A DNA stretch of 16,424 nucleotides from Gammaproteobacteria bacterium (GCA_024762755.1 JANTGX010000021.1:1-16424); one strand, 5' to 3'. Positions 1 through 8,339 are shown, counted from the stretch's first letter. Notes: generated by a model not told the origin, from the sequence alone. Made by a program: numbers and translations.

Positions 1-2666
1 AGTACTACCTGCCGCTGTTCTTCGAACACACCGAGACCCTGTTCGACTACCTGCCGGAGACCACCCCGGTGATCGCCCTGGAGGGTGCCGCCGAGGCAGT
101 GCAGGGCTTCTGGAGCGACCTGGAGGAACGTTACGAGCAGGGGCGCCACGACGTCAGCCGGCCACTGCTGCCGCCGAACCGTCTGTTTCTACGTGAGAAC
201 GAGTTCTTCGAGCAACTGGGCCGCCGCGGCCGCGTCGACGTCCAGCGCTTCGAGCTGCCGGAGGACAAGGCGGGCTCGATCAATTTCCACACCCGCACGC
301 CGCCCCCGCTGACCCTCGACGCGCGCGCCGAACAACCCAGCGCGCGGCTGATGACCTTCCTCGCGGAGTTCCCCGGCCGGGTGCTGTTCTGCGCAGAATC
401 CAGCGGCCGCCGCGAGACCCTGCTGGAGATCCTGCGCGGCAACGGTCTGCAGCCGGCCACGGTGGACGGCTGGGAGGCCTTCGTCGACGGCGACATGCCC
501 CTCGCCATCACCGTTGCCGCCCTGGAGGAAGGCCTGCTGCTGCCGGAGGCCGGCCTGGCCCTGATCGCCGAGCCGCAGCTGTTTGGCGAGCAGGTGCTGC
601 AACAGCGCCGCCGCCAGCGCAAGGCGCGCGACGCCGACCAGGTGATCAAGAACCTGGTCGAACTGGAGGTCGGTTCCCCGGTGGTGCACGAGGACCACGG
701 CGTGGGCCGCTACCTCGGCCTGCAGAAGCTGGCCCTGGGCGATGTGGAGCAGGAATTCCTCACCCTGGAATACGCCGGCGGCGACAAGCTCTACGTGCCG
801 GTCAGCCAGCTGCATCTCATCAGCCGCTACAGCGGTGCCTCACCGGAGACCGCCCCCCTGCACAAGCTGGGCAGCGGCCAGTGGGAGAAGGCCAAGCGCC
901 GCGCGCGCGAGAAGGTGCGCGACGTGGCCGCCGAACTGCTCTCCATCTACGCCACGCGCGAGTCGCGCAAGGGCCACGTCTATCATGTAGACGACGCCCA
1001 GTACGCCGCCTTCGCCGCCGCCTTCCCCTTCGAGGAGACACCGGACCAGCAGGCCGCCATCGCCGGCGTGCTGGCCGACATGCGCTCGGACAAGCCCATG
1101 GATCGCCTGGTCTGCGGCGACGTCGGCTTCGGCAAGACCGAGGTCGCCATGCGCGCCGCCTTCGTCGCCGTGCAGGACGGCCAGCAGGTGGCCATGCTGG
1201 TGCCCACCACCCTGCTCGCCCAGCAGCACTACGAGAACTTCAAGGACCGCTTCGCCGACTGGCCGGTGCGCATCGAGTCGGTCTCGCGCTTCCGTTCGAA
1301 GAAGGAGCAGAACGCCGTCATGCAGGGCCTGGAAGCGGGCAAGGTGGACATCATCATCGGCACCCACAAGCTGATCCACGGCGACATCAAATACCAGAAC
1401 CTGGGCCTGGTGATCATCGACGAGGAACACCGTTTCGGCGTGCGGCAGAAAGAGAAATTCAAGGCCCTGCGCGCCGAGGTGGACGTGCTGACCCTCACCG
1501 CCACGCCCATCCCCCGCACCCTCAACATGTCGCTGTCGGGCATCCGCGACCTCTCCATCATCGCCACCGCACCGGCACGACGACTGGCGGTGAAGACCTT
1601 CGTCAGCCAGTGGAACGAGGCCCTGATCAAGGAGGCCTGCCTGCGTGAGATCCGTCGCGGCGGCCAGCTGTTCTTCCTGCACAACAAGGTGGAGGACATC
1701 GAGAAACAGGCGCGCGAACTGGAGGCCCTGATCCCCGAGGCGCGGGTGGCCGTGGCCCACGGCCAGATGCGTGAGCGTGAACTGGAACAGGTGATGGCCG
1801 ATTTCTATCACCACCGCTTCAACGTGCTGGTGTGCACCACCATCATCGAGACCGGCATCGACATCCCCAATGCCAACACCATCATCATCAACCGCGCCGA
1901 TCGCTTCGGCCTGGCCCAGCTCTACCAGTTGCGCGGCCGCGTGGGCCGCTCCCATCACCAGGCCTACGCCTACCTGGTGGTGCCGCCGCGCGAGGCCATG
2001 ACGGCGGACGCGGTGAAACGCCTGGAGGCCATCGAATCCATCCAGGACCTGGGCGCCGGCTTCACCCTCGCCACCCACGACCTGGAGATCCGCGGCGCCG
2101 GCGAACTGCTCGGCGAGGGACAGAGCGGCCAGATGCAGGAGATCGGTTTCACCCTCTACATGGAGATGCTGGACCGCGCCGTGAAGGCCCTCAAGGAGGG
2201 CCAAGAGCCGGCCCTGGACCGACCGCTGGATCACGGCGCAGAGATCGACCTCGGCATCGCCGCGCTACTTCCCGACGATTACCTGCCGGATGTCCACACC
2301 CGCCTGATCCAGTACAAACGCATCGCCAGCGCCAAGTCCTTCGACGAACTGCGCGAGCTACAGGTGGAGATGATCGACCGCTTCGGCCTGCTGCCCGAAC
2401 AGGCGAAGAACCTGTTCCACCTCACCGAACTCAAGCTGCGCGTCACCCCCCTGGGCATCCGCAAGATCGAGATGGGCGACAGCGTGGGCCGCGTCTACTT
2501 CGACGCCGAGCCCGACATCGACCCCATGAAGATCATCCGGCTCATCCAGACCCAGCCCCAGACCTATCGCATGGACGGCCCCGAAAAACTGCGCGTGCTC
2601 GGCGAGTTCCCCACGGCCGCGGCACGCTTTCAGGCCATCGAGACCCTGCTCGACGAACTCGCCTGA
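1..2666 (+). CDS. mfd: Transcription-repair coupling factor Mfd (5' end cut by window)
   Basis: Mfd is a cytoplasmic ATP-driven DNA translocase. It removes RNA polymerase stalled at lesions and recruits UvrA. The frame is open from the left edge (first full codon at 3, reading YYLPLFFEHTETLFDYLP) to TGA at 2664-2666. That gives 887 visible residues, against about 1150 for the family, so roughly 260 N-terminal residues lie outside. Visible in order: the end of the UvrB-like region; the RNA polymerase-interacting domain with VVHEDHGVGRYLGL (about 675-720); helicase Walker A GDVGFGKT (1116-1139); DEEH box (1419-1430); TATPIPRTLN (1497-1526); motif VI QLRGRVGRS (1926-1952); and the C-terminal regulatory domain with PDDYLPDVHTRLIQYKRIA. 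All motor motifs look intact. A GTG at 69 is in frame but is not the start, because family-like sequence continues upstream of it. The gene is convergent with flgL and has no functional link to the flagellum. Confidence 0.97.
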   Translation, partial: YYLPLFFEHTETLFDYLPETTPVIALEGAAEAVQGFWSDLEERYEQGRHDVSRPLLPPNRLFLRENEFFEQLGRRGRVDVQRFELPEDKAGSINFHTRTPPPLTLDARAEQPSARLMTFLAEFPGRVLFCAESSGRRETLLEILRGNGLQPATVDGWEAFVDGDMPLAITVAALEEGLLLPEAGLALIAEPQLFGEQVLQQRRRQRKARDADQVIKNLVELEVGSPVVHEDHGVGRYLGLQKLALGDVEQEFLTLEYAGGDKLYVPVSQLHLISRYSGASPETAPLHKLGSGQWEKAKRRAREKVRDVAAELLSIYATRESRKGHVYHVDDAQYAAFAAAFPFEETPDQQAAIAGVLADMRSDKPMDRLVCGDVGFGKTEVAMRAAFVAVQDGQQVAMLVPTTLLAQQHYENFKDRFADWPVRIESVSRFRSKKEQNAVMQGLEAGKVDIIIGTHKLIHGDIKYQNLGLVIIDEEHRFGVRQKEKFKALRAEVDVLTLTATPIPRTLNMSLSGIRDLSIIATAPARRLAVKTFVSQWNEALIKEACLREIRRGGQLFFLHNKVEDIEKQARELEALIPEARVAVAHGQMRERELEQVMADFYHHRFNVLVCTTIIETGIDIPNANTIIINRADRFGLAQLYQLRGRVGRSHHQAYAYLVVPPREAMTADAVKRLEAIESIQDLGAGFTLATHDLEIRGAGELLGEGQSGQMQEIGFTLYMEMLDRAVKALKEGQEPALDRPLDHGAEIDLGIAALLPDDYLPDVHTRLIQYKRIASAKSFDELRELQVEMIDRFGLLPEQAKNLFHLTELKLRVTPLGIRKIEMGDSVGRVYFDAEPDIDPMKIIRLIQTQPQTYRMDGPEKLRVLGEFPTAAARFQAIETLLDELA

Positions 2667-2672
2667 TCCCTC

Positions 2673-2741
2673 GTGGGAGCGGACCCTTGGGCCGCGAAGC
2701 TTTTCTCACACGGCATTCGCGGCCCGAGGGTCCGCTCCCAC
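2673..2741. repeat. REP-like inverted repeat between mfd and flgL; possible bidirectional terminator
   Basis: Two 26-nt arms (2673-2698 and 2716-2741) are reverse complements with one mismatch, which would be a G-U pair in the RNA. They are separated by a 17-nt loop. The arms begin GTGGGAGCGGACCC and end GGCCGCGAA at the loop side. This GTGGGAGCGG...CGCGAA pattern resembles REP elements known from Pseudomonas and relatives, often present as inverted pairs between convergent genes. It sits only 6 nt after the mfd stop and 74 nt after the flgL stop. It lacks a T-tract on either side, so it is not a canonical intrinsic terminator, although a stem this strong could block or protect transcript ends. 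Confidence 0.85.
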
Positions 2742-2804
2742 AGGTATTGCGTCATGCAGACATACCGCGTGTGAACGGTCGAGAAGGACGCGCCCGCGGC
2801 GCCG

Positions 2805-2824
2805 GTTACAGGTAGTTACAGGTA
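2805..2824 (-). repeat. 10-bp perfect tandem duplication over the flgL stop codon
   Basis: GTTACAGGTA occurs twice head to tail on the plus strand (2805-2814 and 2815-2824). Read on the minus strand this is TACCTGTAAC twice. The first copy encodes the last residues Tyr-Leu and the TAA stop of flgL. The second copy lies just after the stop and out of frame, so it leaves the protein unchanged. It looks like a replication-slippage scar. Confidence 0.85.
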
Positions 2825-3736
2825 ATTGAACAGCGACAGATTCTGAATCCGCGAGAAACTCTTCTGCGCCGCCTCCAGGCTGGCCATTTGCAGATTCATG
2901 CGACTGATGGCCTCGGCGTAGTCGAGGTCGCGCACTTCGGAGAGGCGTTTTTCCGTTTCCACCTGCATGTCGGCATTGAAGGCGCGATGGCTGTCGATGG
3001 CGTTCATGCGCGCGCCCACCTTGGCGCGGAAGCCGTCGAGATGGTCGATGGCCTTCAGCAGGTCGTCTGCGGCGGTGAGGTCTGCGGTGTTGGACTCGAA
3101 ATTGAGGGCCAGTTGTTCCAGGCTGTCGAACAGGTTCTGCGTGCCGCCACCGCTGCGGGGCACGTTGACGAACACCTCGTCGCCGGGGTCGCCCACGGGG
3201 ACTTGGCGGGTGGCGCCCACCTGGATGTTGCGCTGACCGTTGTCACCGGTGTAGTTGAAATCGTACTGGCCGCTGCCCACCGGGTTCTCCACCTGATTGA
3301 AGGGCGGCGTACCGACGTTGAAACCGGCGAACAGGTATTCGCCGTTGCCGTCGACGGTATTGGCCAGGGACAGGGTGGCGGCGAGATTCTCGCGCAGTTC
3401 GGCGGCGATGGCGCGGCGGTTTTCCGCGCTCATGCTGCCATTGTTGCCCTGGATGGCCAACTCACGCGATCGCTGCAAGATGTTGATGGTCTGGGTGAGG
3501 GCATTCTCCTCCGTACGCAGGCGTGATTCCGCGGCACCGGCGTTTTCCTGAAACTGCGCGATGCTGTCGATGTTCTGCTGCAGGGCCACCACCTGGGTGG
3601 CGCCGATGACGTCGTCGGCGGGGCTGAGAATGCGCTTGCCGGTGGCCAGCTGTTGTTGGGTGTGGCCGAGTTCGCGCTGGCGGTCGAGCATGGCATCGAC
3701 GGCCTGGGTCTGCATCTGTGCGGTGGAGATTCTCAT
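2816..3736 (-). CDS. flgL: Flagellar hook-filament junction protein FlgL (HAP3)
   Basis: FlgL forms the second junction ring between hook and filament and is exported by the flagellar type III system with help from FlgN. The 306-residue product is close to the 317 of E. coli. It has the flagellin-like N-terminus MRISTAQMQTQAVDAMLDRQ followed by TQQQLATGKRILSPADDVIGA. It ends in the conserved C-terminal helix with MNLQMASLEAAQKSFSRIQ and LSLFNYL. The ATG at 3734-3736 is preceded by GAGGGAG (3747-3753), 10 nt upstream, which supports this start. It lies 59 nt after flgK and is probably co-transcribed with it from the sigma-28 promoter at 5506-5532. It is the last gene of the minus-strand cluster. 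The stop codon lies inside a small tandem duplication. Confidence 0.96.
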   Translation of the reverse strand: MRISTAQMQTQAVDAMLDRQRELGHTQQQLATGKRILSPADDVIGATQVVALQQNIDSIAQFQENAGAAESRLRTEENALTQTINILQRSRELAIQGNNGSMSAENRRAIAAELRENLAATLSLANTVDGNGEYLFAGFNVGTPPFNQVENPVGSGQYDFNYTGDNGQRNIQVGATRQVPVGDPGDEVFVNVPRSGGGTQNLFDSLEQLALNFESNTADLTAADDLLKAIDHLDGFRAKVGARMNAIDSHRAFNADMQVETEKRLSEVRDLDYAEAISRMNLQMASLEAAQKSFSRIQNLSLFNYL

Positions 3737-3795
3737 GCGCTTGTCGCTCCCTCGGGTCTTCTGGACACGGCGTCCACCTTCATGGGCCGGTCGGG

Positions 3796-5460
3796 CTATC
3801 GCCCGGCGGCGTTGAGCAGGGTCTGAAAGAGGGTGTCCGCCACCTTCACCACCTGCGCGGCGGCGGCATAGGCCTGCTGATAGCGCAACAGGTTGGCGGC
3901 CTCTTCGTCGAGATTGACGCCGGAGACGGCGCTCACCGACTCCTCGGCGTGATTGAGCAGGGCCTGCTGGGCGCGGCTGTTGGTCTCGGCCTCGCGGGTC
4001 TTCACCCCGACGCCGGCCATCACCTTGCCGTAGGCCGATTGATAGGTCTCGGTGCCGTTGCCGAGGAGTTTCTGCGTCTGTTGCGCGGCCAGGGCCAGGG
4101 CGTTGCTGTTGTCACCGGCGGCATTGCCGCTCGCCGCGGCGGCGAAGGCGCTGCCGTCGGTGATCGCCACCCCCAGGTCGCGGGCGCCGCTGCGCACCGG
4201 ACGGACGAGAAAGCTGTCGCCGGCCGCCACGCTGCCGCTGAGGCTCAGGGTGACGCCTTCGCTGCCCACCGTGCGCGGGAAGTCGGTCACGGTGAAGCCG
4301 CTGTCCACCAGGGTGTTGTCGGCCAGACGGAGGAGAGAGAAGCTGCTGCCGTCGTAGTCCAGGCGGTAGTCGGAGGCCTGCAGGCGCGTACTGTCGTCGA
4401 TGGTGACGGCCAGCGAACCGCTGGCGGGGTTGTTGCGCGCGCTGCTGAGGGCCGTCGGCGTGCTGCCGACGATGGGGGTGAAGAAGTCACCGCCGGGGTT
4501 GCCATTGAGGTCGTCGCCCAGACGGTGCTGGGCGTTGAAGCTGGTGCTCAAGGCCACCGCGATCCGGCCGAGGCCGTCCTGTGCCGGATTCAGGACATTG
4601 CGCCGGAAGTCCACCAGGCCGCCGAGCTTGCCGCCACTCAGCTGGTTGGTGATGTCGAAGCTGGCGGTGCTGCTGACGAAGGTGATGCCGCGTTCGCCGG
4701 GATCGAATTCGCCCGTCGCGCCCTGCAGGCTGGCGGCGTCGAAGCCCAACACCAGGCTCTGGCCGTTGCCGATGAAGACGTTGAGGGCGCCGTCGTCGGC
4801 CGCCACCGTGCGCACCGAGACCAGCTCGGCCAGTTTGCCGATCTGTTGATCGCGCTTGTCCAGCAGGTCGTTGGGTGGTTGGCCGGTGGGATTGGCCCCG
4901 GCCACCACGATGTCGCGGTTGAGCTCGGCGATGTTTGCGGCGATGCCGCTGATGTCCGCGGTCATCACGTCCATCTGCGCGTTCACGCTGTCACGCAGGC
5001 GGACGAATTCGTTGTCCAGGGCGGCGAAGCGGTTGCTCAGGGTGCCCGCCTCGGTCAGCAGCACCTCGCGTGCCGGGGCCGAGGTGGGATTGTTGGAGAC
5101 GTCCTGTATGGCGTTGAAGAAGGCCTGGATGGACGGGCTGAGACTGGAACTCTCGCTGGCCAGCACACCGTCCACCCGCGCGGCCATGTTGTGCAGGGTG
5201 TCGGCCTGATTGTAGGTGGCGCGACGCAGGGTGACTTCGTTGCCGAGGAATTGGTCGTAGACGCGGCGGACGTTGCCCAGCTCCACGCCGTTGCCGACGA
5301 AGCCGACGCCCAGTGCGCTGGGCTCGCGCGTGACCATGTCCACCGTCTGGCGGTTGTAGCCCTCGGTGTTGACGTTGGTGATGTTGTGTCCGGCCACGGC
5401 GAGACTGCGCTGATAGGCGCCGAGGCCGGAGATACCGATACTGAGAAGATCGCTTGCCAT
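3796..5460 (-). CDS. flgK: Flagellar hook-associated protein FlgK (HAP1)
   Basis: FlgK is the first junction protein at the hook tip, exported and chaperoned by FlgN. The chosen start gives 554 residues (E. coli 547). The N-terminus MASDLLSIGISGLGAYQRSL leads into the rod/hook-family motif GHNITNVNTEGYNRQTVDM. The C-terminus EEAANLLRYQQAYAAAAQVV completes the paired helices of the D0 domain. The frame stays open upstream to a TTG at 5505. That TTG adjoins the -10 element of the sigma-28 promoter (5506-5513) and would lie upstream of the transcription start, so the ATG at 5458-5460 is preferred. The ribosome site is weak (GGA about 8 nt upstream). A 90-nt gap separates it from flgJ, the largest gap between minus-strand genes apart from the cheR-flgB promoter region, and it houses that promoter. 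Confidence 0.94.
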   Translation of the reverse strand: MASDLLSIGISGLGAYQRSLAVAGHNITNVNTEGYNRQTVDMVTREPSALGVGFVGNGVELGNVRRVYDQFLGNEVTLRRATYNQADTLHNMAARVDGVLASESSSLSPSIQAFFNAIQDVSNNPTSAPAREVLLTEAGTLSNRFAALDNEFVRLRDSVNAQMDVMTADISGIAANIAELNRDIVVAGANPTGQPPNDLLDKRDQQIGKLAELVSVRTVAADDGALNVFIGNGQSLVLGFDAASLQGATGEFDPGERGITFVSSTASFDITNQLSGGKLGGLVDFRRNVLNPAQDGLGRIAVALSTSFNAQHRLGDDLNGNPGGDFFTPIVGSTPTALSSARNNPASGSLAVTIDDSTRLQASDYRLDYDGSSFSLLRLADNTLVDSGFTVTDFPRTVGSEGVTLSLSGSVAAGDSFLVRPVRSGARDLGVAITDGSAFAAAASGNAAGDNSNALALAAQQTQKLLGNGTETYQSAYGKVMAGVGVKTREAETNSRAQQALLNHAEESVSAVSGVNLDEEAANLLRYQQAYAAAAQVVKVADTLFQTLLNAAGR

Positions 5461-5505
5461 AGTCTTGTCCAGGGACCGCGCCGTGTCGGCCAGTCCGTCA
5501 TTCAA

Positions 5506-5532
5506 TTATCGACCTACGTCACACTTTCTTGA
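5506..5532 (-). promoter_or_regulatory. Sigma-28 (FliA) type promoter for flgK-flgL
   Basis: On the minus strand TCAAGAAA (5525-5532), 11 nt, then GTCGATAA (5506-5513). Against the enteric consensus TAAAGTTT-N11-GCCGATAA, the -10 matches 7 of 8 and the -35 4 of 8; TCAAG is a common -35 start in Pseudomonas and Vibrio. Transcription would begin near 5499, about 39 nt before the flgK ATG. That fits FlgK and FlgL being late gene products. The assignment is by pattern only. Confidence 0.75.
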
Positions 5533-5550
5533 ATCGACCGCCCTTCGGTC

Positions 5551-6474
5551 CTACGGGGCGTGTCTCTCCAGCGCCCGTTGCAGGGGCTCGCCGGCGACGA
5601 TGCCGTTGATCTTCTGCGCATAACGGGGATCGGTGGCGTAGCCGGCACGGGCCAGTTCCTGCACGAAGCGGGCGCCGTCGCCGGCGTGGGCCAGGGCCGG
5701 CTGGTAGCGGGTGCTGTCGCGCAGGAAGGCGACGTAGTCGGCGAAGCTCTCGGCATAGGAGGCATAGGCGCGGAACTCGGCCCGTTCGCGCAGCGGCGTG
5801 CCGTCGCGGTATTCCAGGGTCGAGATGCTCACGCGTTCACCCTGCCAGCGCGCATCGGCCTTGATGTTGAACAGGTTGTGGCTGCTGCGGCCGTCGTCGT
5901 GGCGGCTGACGGCGCGTCCCCAGCCGGTCTCCAACGCCGCCTGGGCCAGCAGCACGGCGGGATCGACGCCGAGCTCGGCGGCCGCCGCACGGGCCTGTGG
6001 CAGCAGCTGCTCGACGAAGGCCTCAGGGCTGCCCAGTGCCGGCGCCGCCGGCGTGCTCGGCTCGGCAGCCGCTGCGCTCGGAGGCGTCGGCAGCCGCTGG
6101 GCCAGATAGTCCTCGATGCGCCGCACCCGCGCGACGGCCTCGCCCGAGCCGTCCAGGGCGGCGTCACCCCGCTCGCGGTGCAACTGCTGCACCAGCATCT
6201 CGGCGATGCCCAGGCCCTTGCCCTGGGCCAGATGGATGCCCATCTGCTTGTCGTGTAGGTCTTCGTAGAACTGGCTCTCTTCGCTGTCGAACAGGCCGTC
6301 ATCGCTCTGCGAATCGCGTGCGCTCTTCAGCAGGGTCTGGATGAAGAGCGCCTCGAACTGCTGCGCGGCGAAGCGCAGGGTCGCCTCCTCGTTGCCGTCG
6401 TCGGCCCGCAGACGCACGGCCTTCAGGCCCTGCAGATCGGTGTAGACGCCGGCGGCGTTGAGTGGGGCGGTCAT
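5551..6474 (-). CDS. flgJ: Flagellar rod-capping protein and peptidoglycan hydrolase FlgJ, dual-domain
   Basis: FlgJ caps the growing rod in the periplasm and cuts peptidoglycan so the rod can pass. The 307 residues (E. coli 313) show both domains. The N-terminal rod-binding domain (about 30-100) has ATLRFAAQQFEALFIQTLLK and DKQMGIHLAQGKGLGIAEML. An Ala/Pro-rich linker (about 130-147) follows. The C-terminal glucosaminidase/muramidase domain (about 148-300) has LLAQAALETGWG, where Glu182 matches the catalytic glutamate, then HNLFNIKADARW and YASYAESFADYVAFLR. There is no signal peptide, as expected for export through the flagellar apparatus. ATG at 6472-6474 starts 9 nt after the flgI stop with no clear ribosome site, so translation is probably coupled. 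It is the last gene of the flgB-J operon. A small 5-bp hairpin (5536-5550) follows the stop. Confidence 0.96.
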   Translation of the reverse strand: MTAPLNAAGVYTDLQGLKAVRLRADDGNEEATLRFAAQQFEALFIQTLLKSARDSQSDDGLFDSEESQFYEDLHDKQMGIHLAQGKGLGIAEMLVQQLHRERGDAALDGSGEAVARVRRIEDYLAQRLPTPPSAAAAEPSTPAAPALGSPEAFVEQLLPQARAAAAELGVDPAVLLAQAALETGWGRAVSRHDDGRSSHNLFNIKADARWQGERVSISTLEYRDGTPLRERAEFRAYASYAESFADYVAFLRDSTRYQPALAHAGDGARFVQELARAGYATDPRYAQKINGIVAGEPLQRALERHAP

Positions 6475-6483
6475 GTCTGTCGA

Positions 6484-7605
6484 CTAGATGACGATGAGCC
6501 GGGCGCGCAGGGCGCCGGCCTGTTTGAGGGCCTCGAGGATGGCCACCAGGTCGCCGGGGGCGGCACCCACCTCGTTGACCGCGCGCACGATGTCGTCCAG
6601 GGCCACGCCGGGGGCGAACTTGAACATGCGGCTCTCTTCCTGCTTGACCGTGATATCGGTGCGCGGCACCACCACCGTCTGACCGGCGCCCAGGGCGCCA
6701 CCGGCCGGCTGACTGACCTCGGGCGCGGCGGTGATGGTCACCATCATGCTGCCGTGGGTGATGGCGGCGGGCGACACCCGCACGTGCTTGCCGATGATCA
6801 CCGTGCCGGTGCGCGAGTTGACCACCACCTTGGCGGCGGCCTCGCCCGGCTGCACCTCCAGGTTCTCGAGCAGCGACATGAAGGCCACCCGCTGATCCAT
6901 GTCGCGCGGCGCGCCCACCTGTATCGAGGCCCCGTCCAGGGCCTGCGCGCTGCCCGGGCCGAGGTAGTCGTTGATGCTGCTGACGATGCGATGCGCGGTG
7001 GTGAAGTCCGGCGTATTCAGATTGAACACCAGGTGGTTGCCGTTGGTGAAGGCACTGGCCACGCTGCGCTCCACCGTGGCGCCATTGGGGATGCGACCGA
7101 CGTTGGGTTCGTTGATGGTGATGCTGGAGCCGTCCGCCTGCACGCCAAAGCCGCCCACCACCAGGCTGCCCTGGGCGATGGCGTAGACCCGGCCGTCGGC
7201 GCCCTTGAGGGGGGCCATGAGCAGATTGCCGCCGCGCAGGCTCTTGGCGTTGCCGATGGAGGAGACGGTGACGTCGATGGTCTGCCCCGGCTTGGCGAAG
7301 GCCGGCAGATTGGCGTGCAGGGTCACCGCGGCGACGTTCTTCAGCTGCGGGTTGACGTCCGGCGGCACGTTGACGCCGAGCTGGTTGAGCATGTTCTTCA
7401 TGCTCTGCAGGGTGAAGGGGGTCTGGGTGGTCTGGTCGCCACTGCCGTTGAGGCCCACCACCAGTCCGTAGCCCACCAGTTGGTTGCTGCGCACGCCGGC
7501 GATCTGTGCCAGGTCCTTGACCCGGTCGGCGCTGGCGAGCATCGGTGTACCGGCCAGGACGAGGATGAGAAGAGAGATCAGGTGACGTCGCATGGGCTTG
7601 TCCAT
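6484..7605 (-). CDS. flgI: Flagellar P-ring protein FlgI
   Basis: FlgI forms the P-ring, the bushing around the rod in the peptidoglycan layer, and needs FlgA for assembly. From ATG at 7603-7605 the product has 373 residues (E. coli 365). A Sec signal peptide covers MDKPMRRH, then LISLLILVLAGTPMLASA, with likely cleavage before DRVKDLAQIAGVRSNQLVGY. The mature protein carries the family signature GYGLVVGLNGSGDQTTQTPFT and ends ALRARLIVI. The ATG overlaps the flgH stop by one base (TGATG), and GGTGG lies 8 nt upstream, so coupling is likely. A GTG at 7615-7617 would add four residues; ATG at 7591-7593 would remove four but lacks a ribosome site. Confidence 0.96.
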   Translation of the reverse strand: MDKPMRRHLISLLILVLAGTPMLASADRVKDLAQIAGVRSNQLVGYGLVVGLNGSGDQTTQTPFTLQSMKNMLNQLGVNVPPDVNPQLKNVAAVTLHANLPAFAKPGQTIDVTVSSIGNAKSLRGGNLLMAPLKGADGRVYAIAQGSLVVGGFGVQADGSSITINEPNVGRIPNGATVERSVASAFTNGNHLVFNLNTPDFTTAHRIVSSINDYLGPGSAQALDGASIQVGAPRDMDQRVAFMSLLENLEVQPGEAAAKVVVNSRTGTVIIGKHVRVSPAAITHGSMMVTITAAPEVSQPAGGALGAGQTVVVPRTDITVKQEESRMFKFAPGVALDDIVRAVNEVGAAPGDLVAILEALKQAGALRARLIVI

Positions 7606-8327
7606 CAGAAGGGCCACCAGGGGCCGTCGAAGATACGCTGTCCCCAGCCCTTGGTATTGCTCTCGGCGAGCACGCCCTGGCCGCCGTAGACGATACGCGC
7701 GTTGGCCACCTGGCTGGACTGGATGGTGTTGTCGGGACGGATGTCCACCGGCCGCACGATGCCGGAGATGCGCACGTGTTCGGAGCCCTGATTGAGGGTC
7801 AGCAGTTTTTCCCCGCGCACTATCAGATTGCCGTTGGGCAGCACCTCGGCCACGGTGACGGTGATGCGCCCGGTGAGGCTGTTGCTCTGGGTGCTGTCGC
7901 CCTCGCCGTCGAAGCCGCGCTTGGCGGCCACCGAGGCACTGAGTACGTCGATCCCCTTGTGCTTCACCGGCAGACCGAAGGCGGTGGGTGCCTCCAGTTC
8001 GATGGCGGCATCCTTCTTGGTGGAGGTGCTGGCCTTCTTGCTGGCGTTGGTGCGCTCCTGCAGGACGATGGTCAGGGTGTCGCCGATTCGCCGCGCCTTG
8101 GGGTCCTCGAACAGGGTCTGCTCGAAGCCGGCGCGATAGATGGCGCCATCGCTGACGGGCATGGGCTGGACCGCCACCGGGCGCACCGCGGCGAATTCGG
8201 GATCGCGCTGCGGCTGGTGTTGGGTGCTGGCGCAGCCGCCGAGGACCAGCAGCAGGGCGACGAGCACGAGTCGCCCGCGTCGCGGATCAATGGCTGGGAG
8301 AGTGGCTGAAGGAGTGGCGCGTCTCAT
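7605..8327 (-). CDS. flgH: Flagellar L-ring lipoprotein FlgH
   Basis: FlgH forms the L-ring in the outer membrane and is lipid-anchored. The 240-residue product (E. coli 232) has a basic N-terminus, then the hydrophobic stretch LVLVALLLVL and lipobox LGGC with the lipidated cysteine at residue 32, so the signal peptide is rather long. Family features are PMPVSDGAIYRAG, LFEDPKARRIGDTLTIVLQE, SLTGRITVTVAEVLPNGNL, GEKLLTLNQGSEHVRISGIV and the terminal QRIFDGPWWPF. ATG at 8325-8327 follows the flgG stop by 12 nt, with GGAC about 8 nt upstream. No downstream ATG could give a proper lipoprotein signal. The presence of flgH and flgI shows a Gram-negative cell envelope. Confidence 0.96.
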   Translation of the reverse strand: MRRATPSATLPAIDPRRGRLVLVALLLVLGGCASTQHQPQRDPEFAAVRPVAVQPMPVSDGAIYRAGFEQTLFEDPKARRIGDTLTIVLQERTNASKKASTSTKKDAAIELEAPTAFGLPVKHKGIDVLSASVAAKRGFDGEGDSTQSNSLTGRITVTVAEVLPNGNLIVRGEKLLTLNQGSEHVRISGIVRPVDIRPDNTIQSSQVANARIVYGGQGVLAESNTKGWGQRIFDGPWWPF

Positions 8328-8339
8328 GCTGGTCGTCCG

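Noticed and set aside
69..71. GTG as the start of mfd
   Set aside because: The frame is open to the left edge and encodes Mfd-like sequence before it; the gene is cut by the window.
840..2234. 464-codon open frame on the minus strand, antisense to mfd
   Set aside because: It covers the conserved helicase motifs of mfd in antisense and has the same His/Gln/Leu/Val-rich shadow composition.
3762..3776. TGGAC-ACGGC-GTCCA hairpin between flgK and flgL as a terminator or attenuator
   Set aside because: A 5-bp stem without a T-tract in GC-rich DNA is expected by chance.
5461..5505. 15-residue N-terminal extension of FlgK from TTG 5505
   Set aside because: It would start upstream of the predicted transcript start, and FlgK proteins begin at the MASDLLSIG-type sequence.
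3718..5532. 604-codon open frame on the plus strand, antisense to flgK
   Set aside because: Same mirror composition, no recognisable motif, no ribosome site; flgK is certain on the other strand.
5536..5550. GACCG-CCCTT-CGGTC hairpin right after the flgJ stop as an intrinsic terminator
   Set aside because: Only 5 bp of stem and no T-tract after it on the minus strand; it abuts the sigma-28 promoter and is too weak to call.
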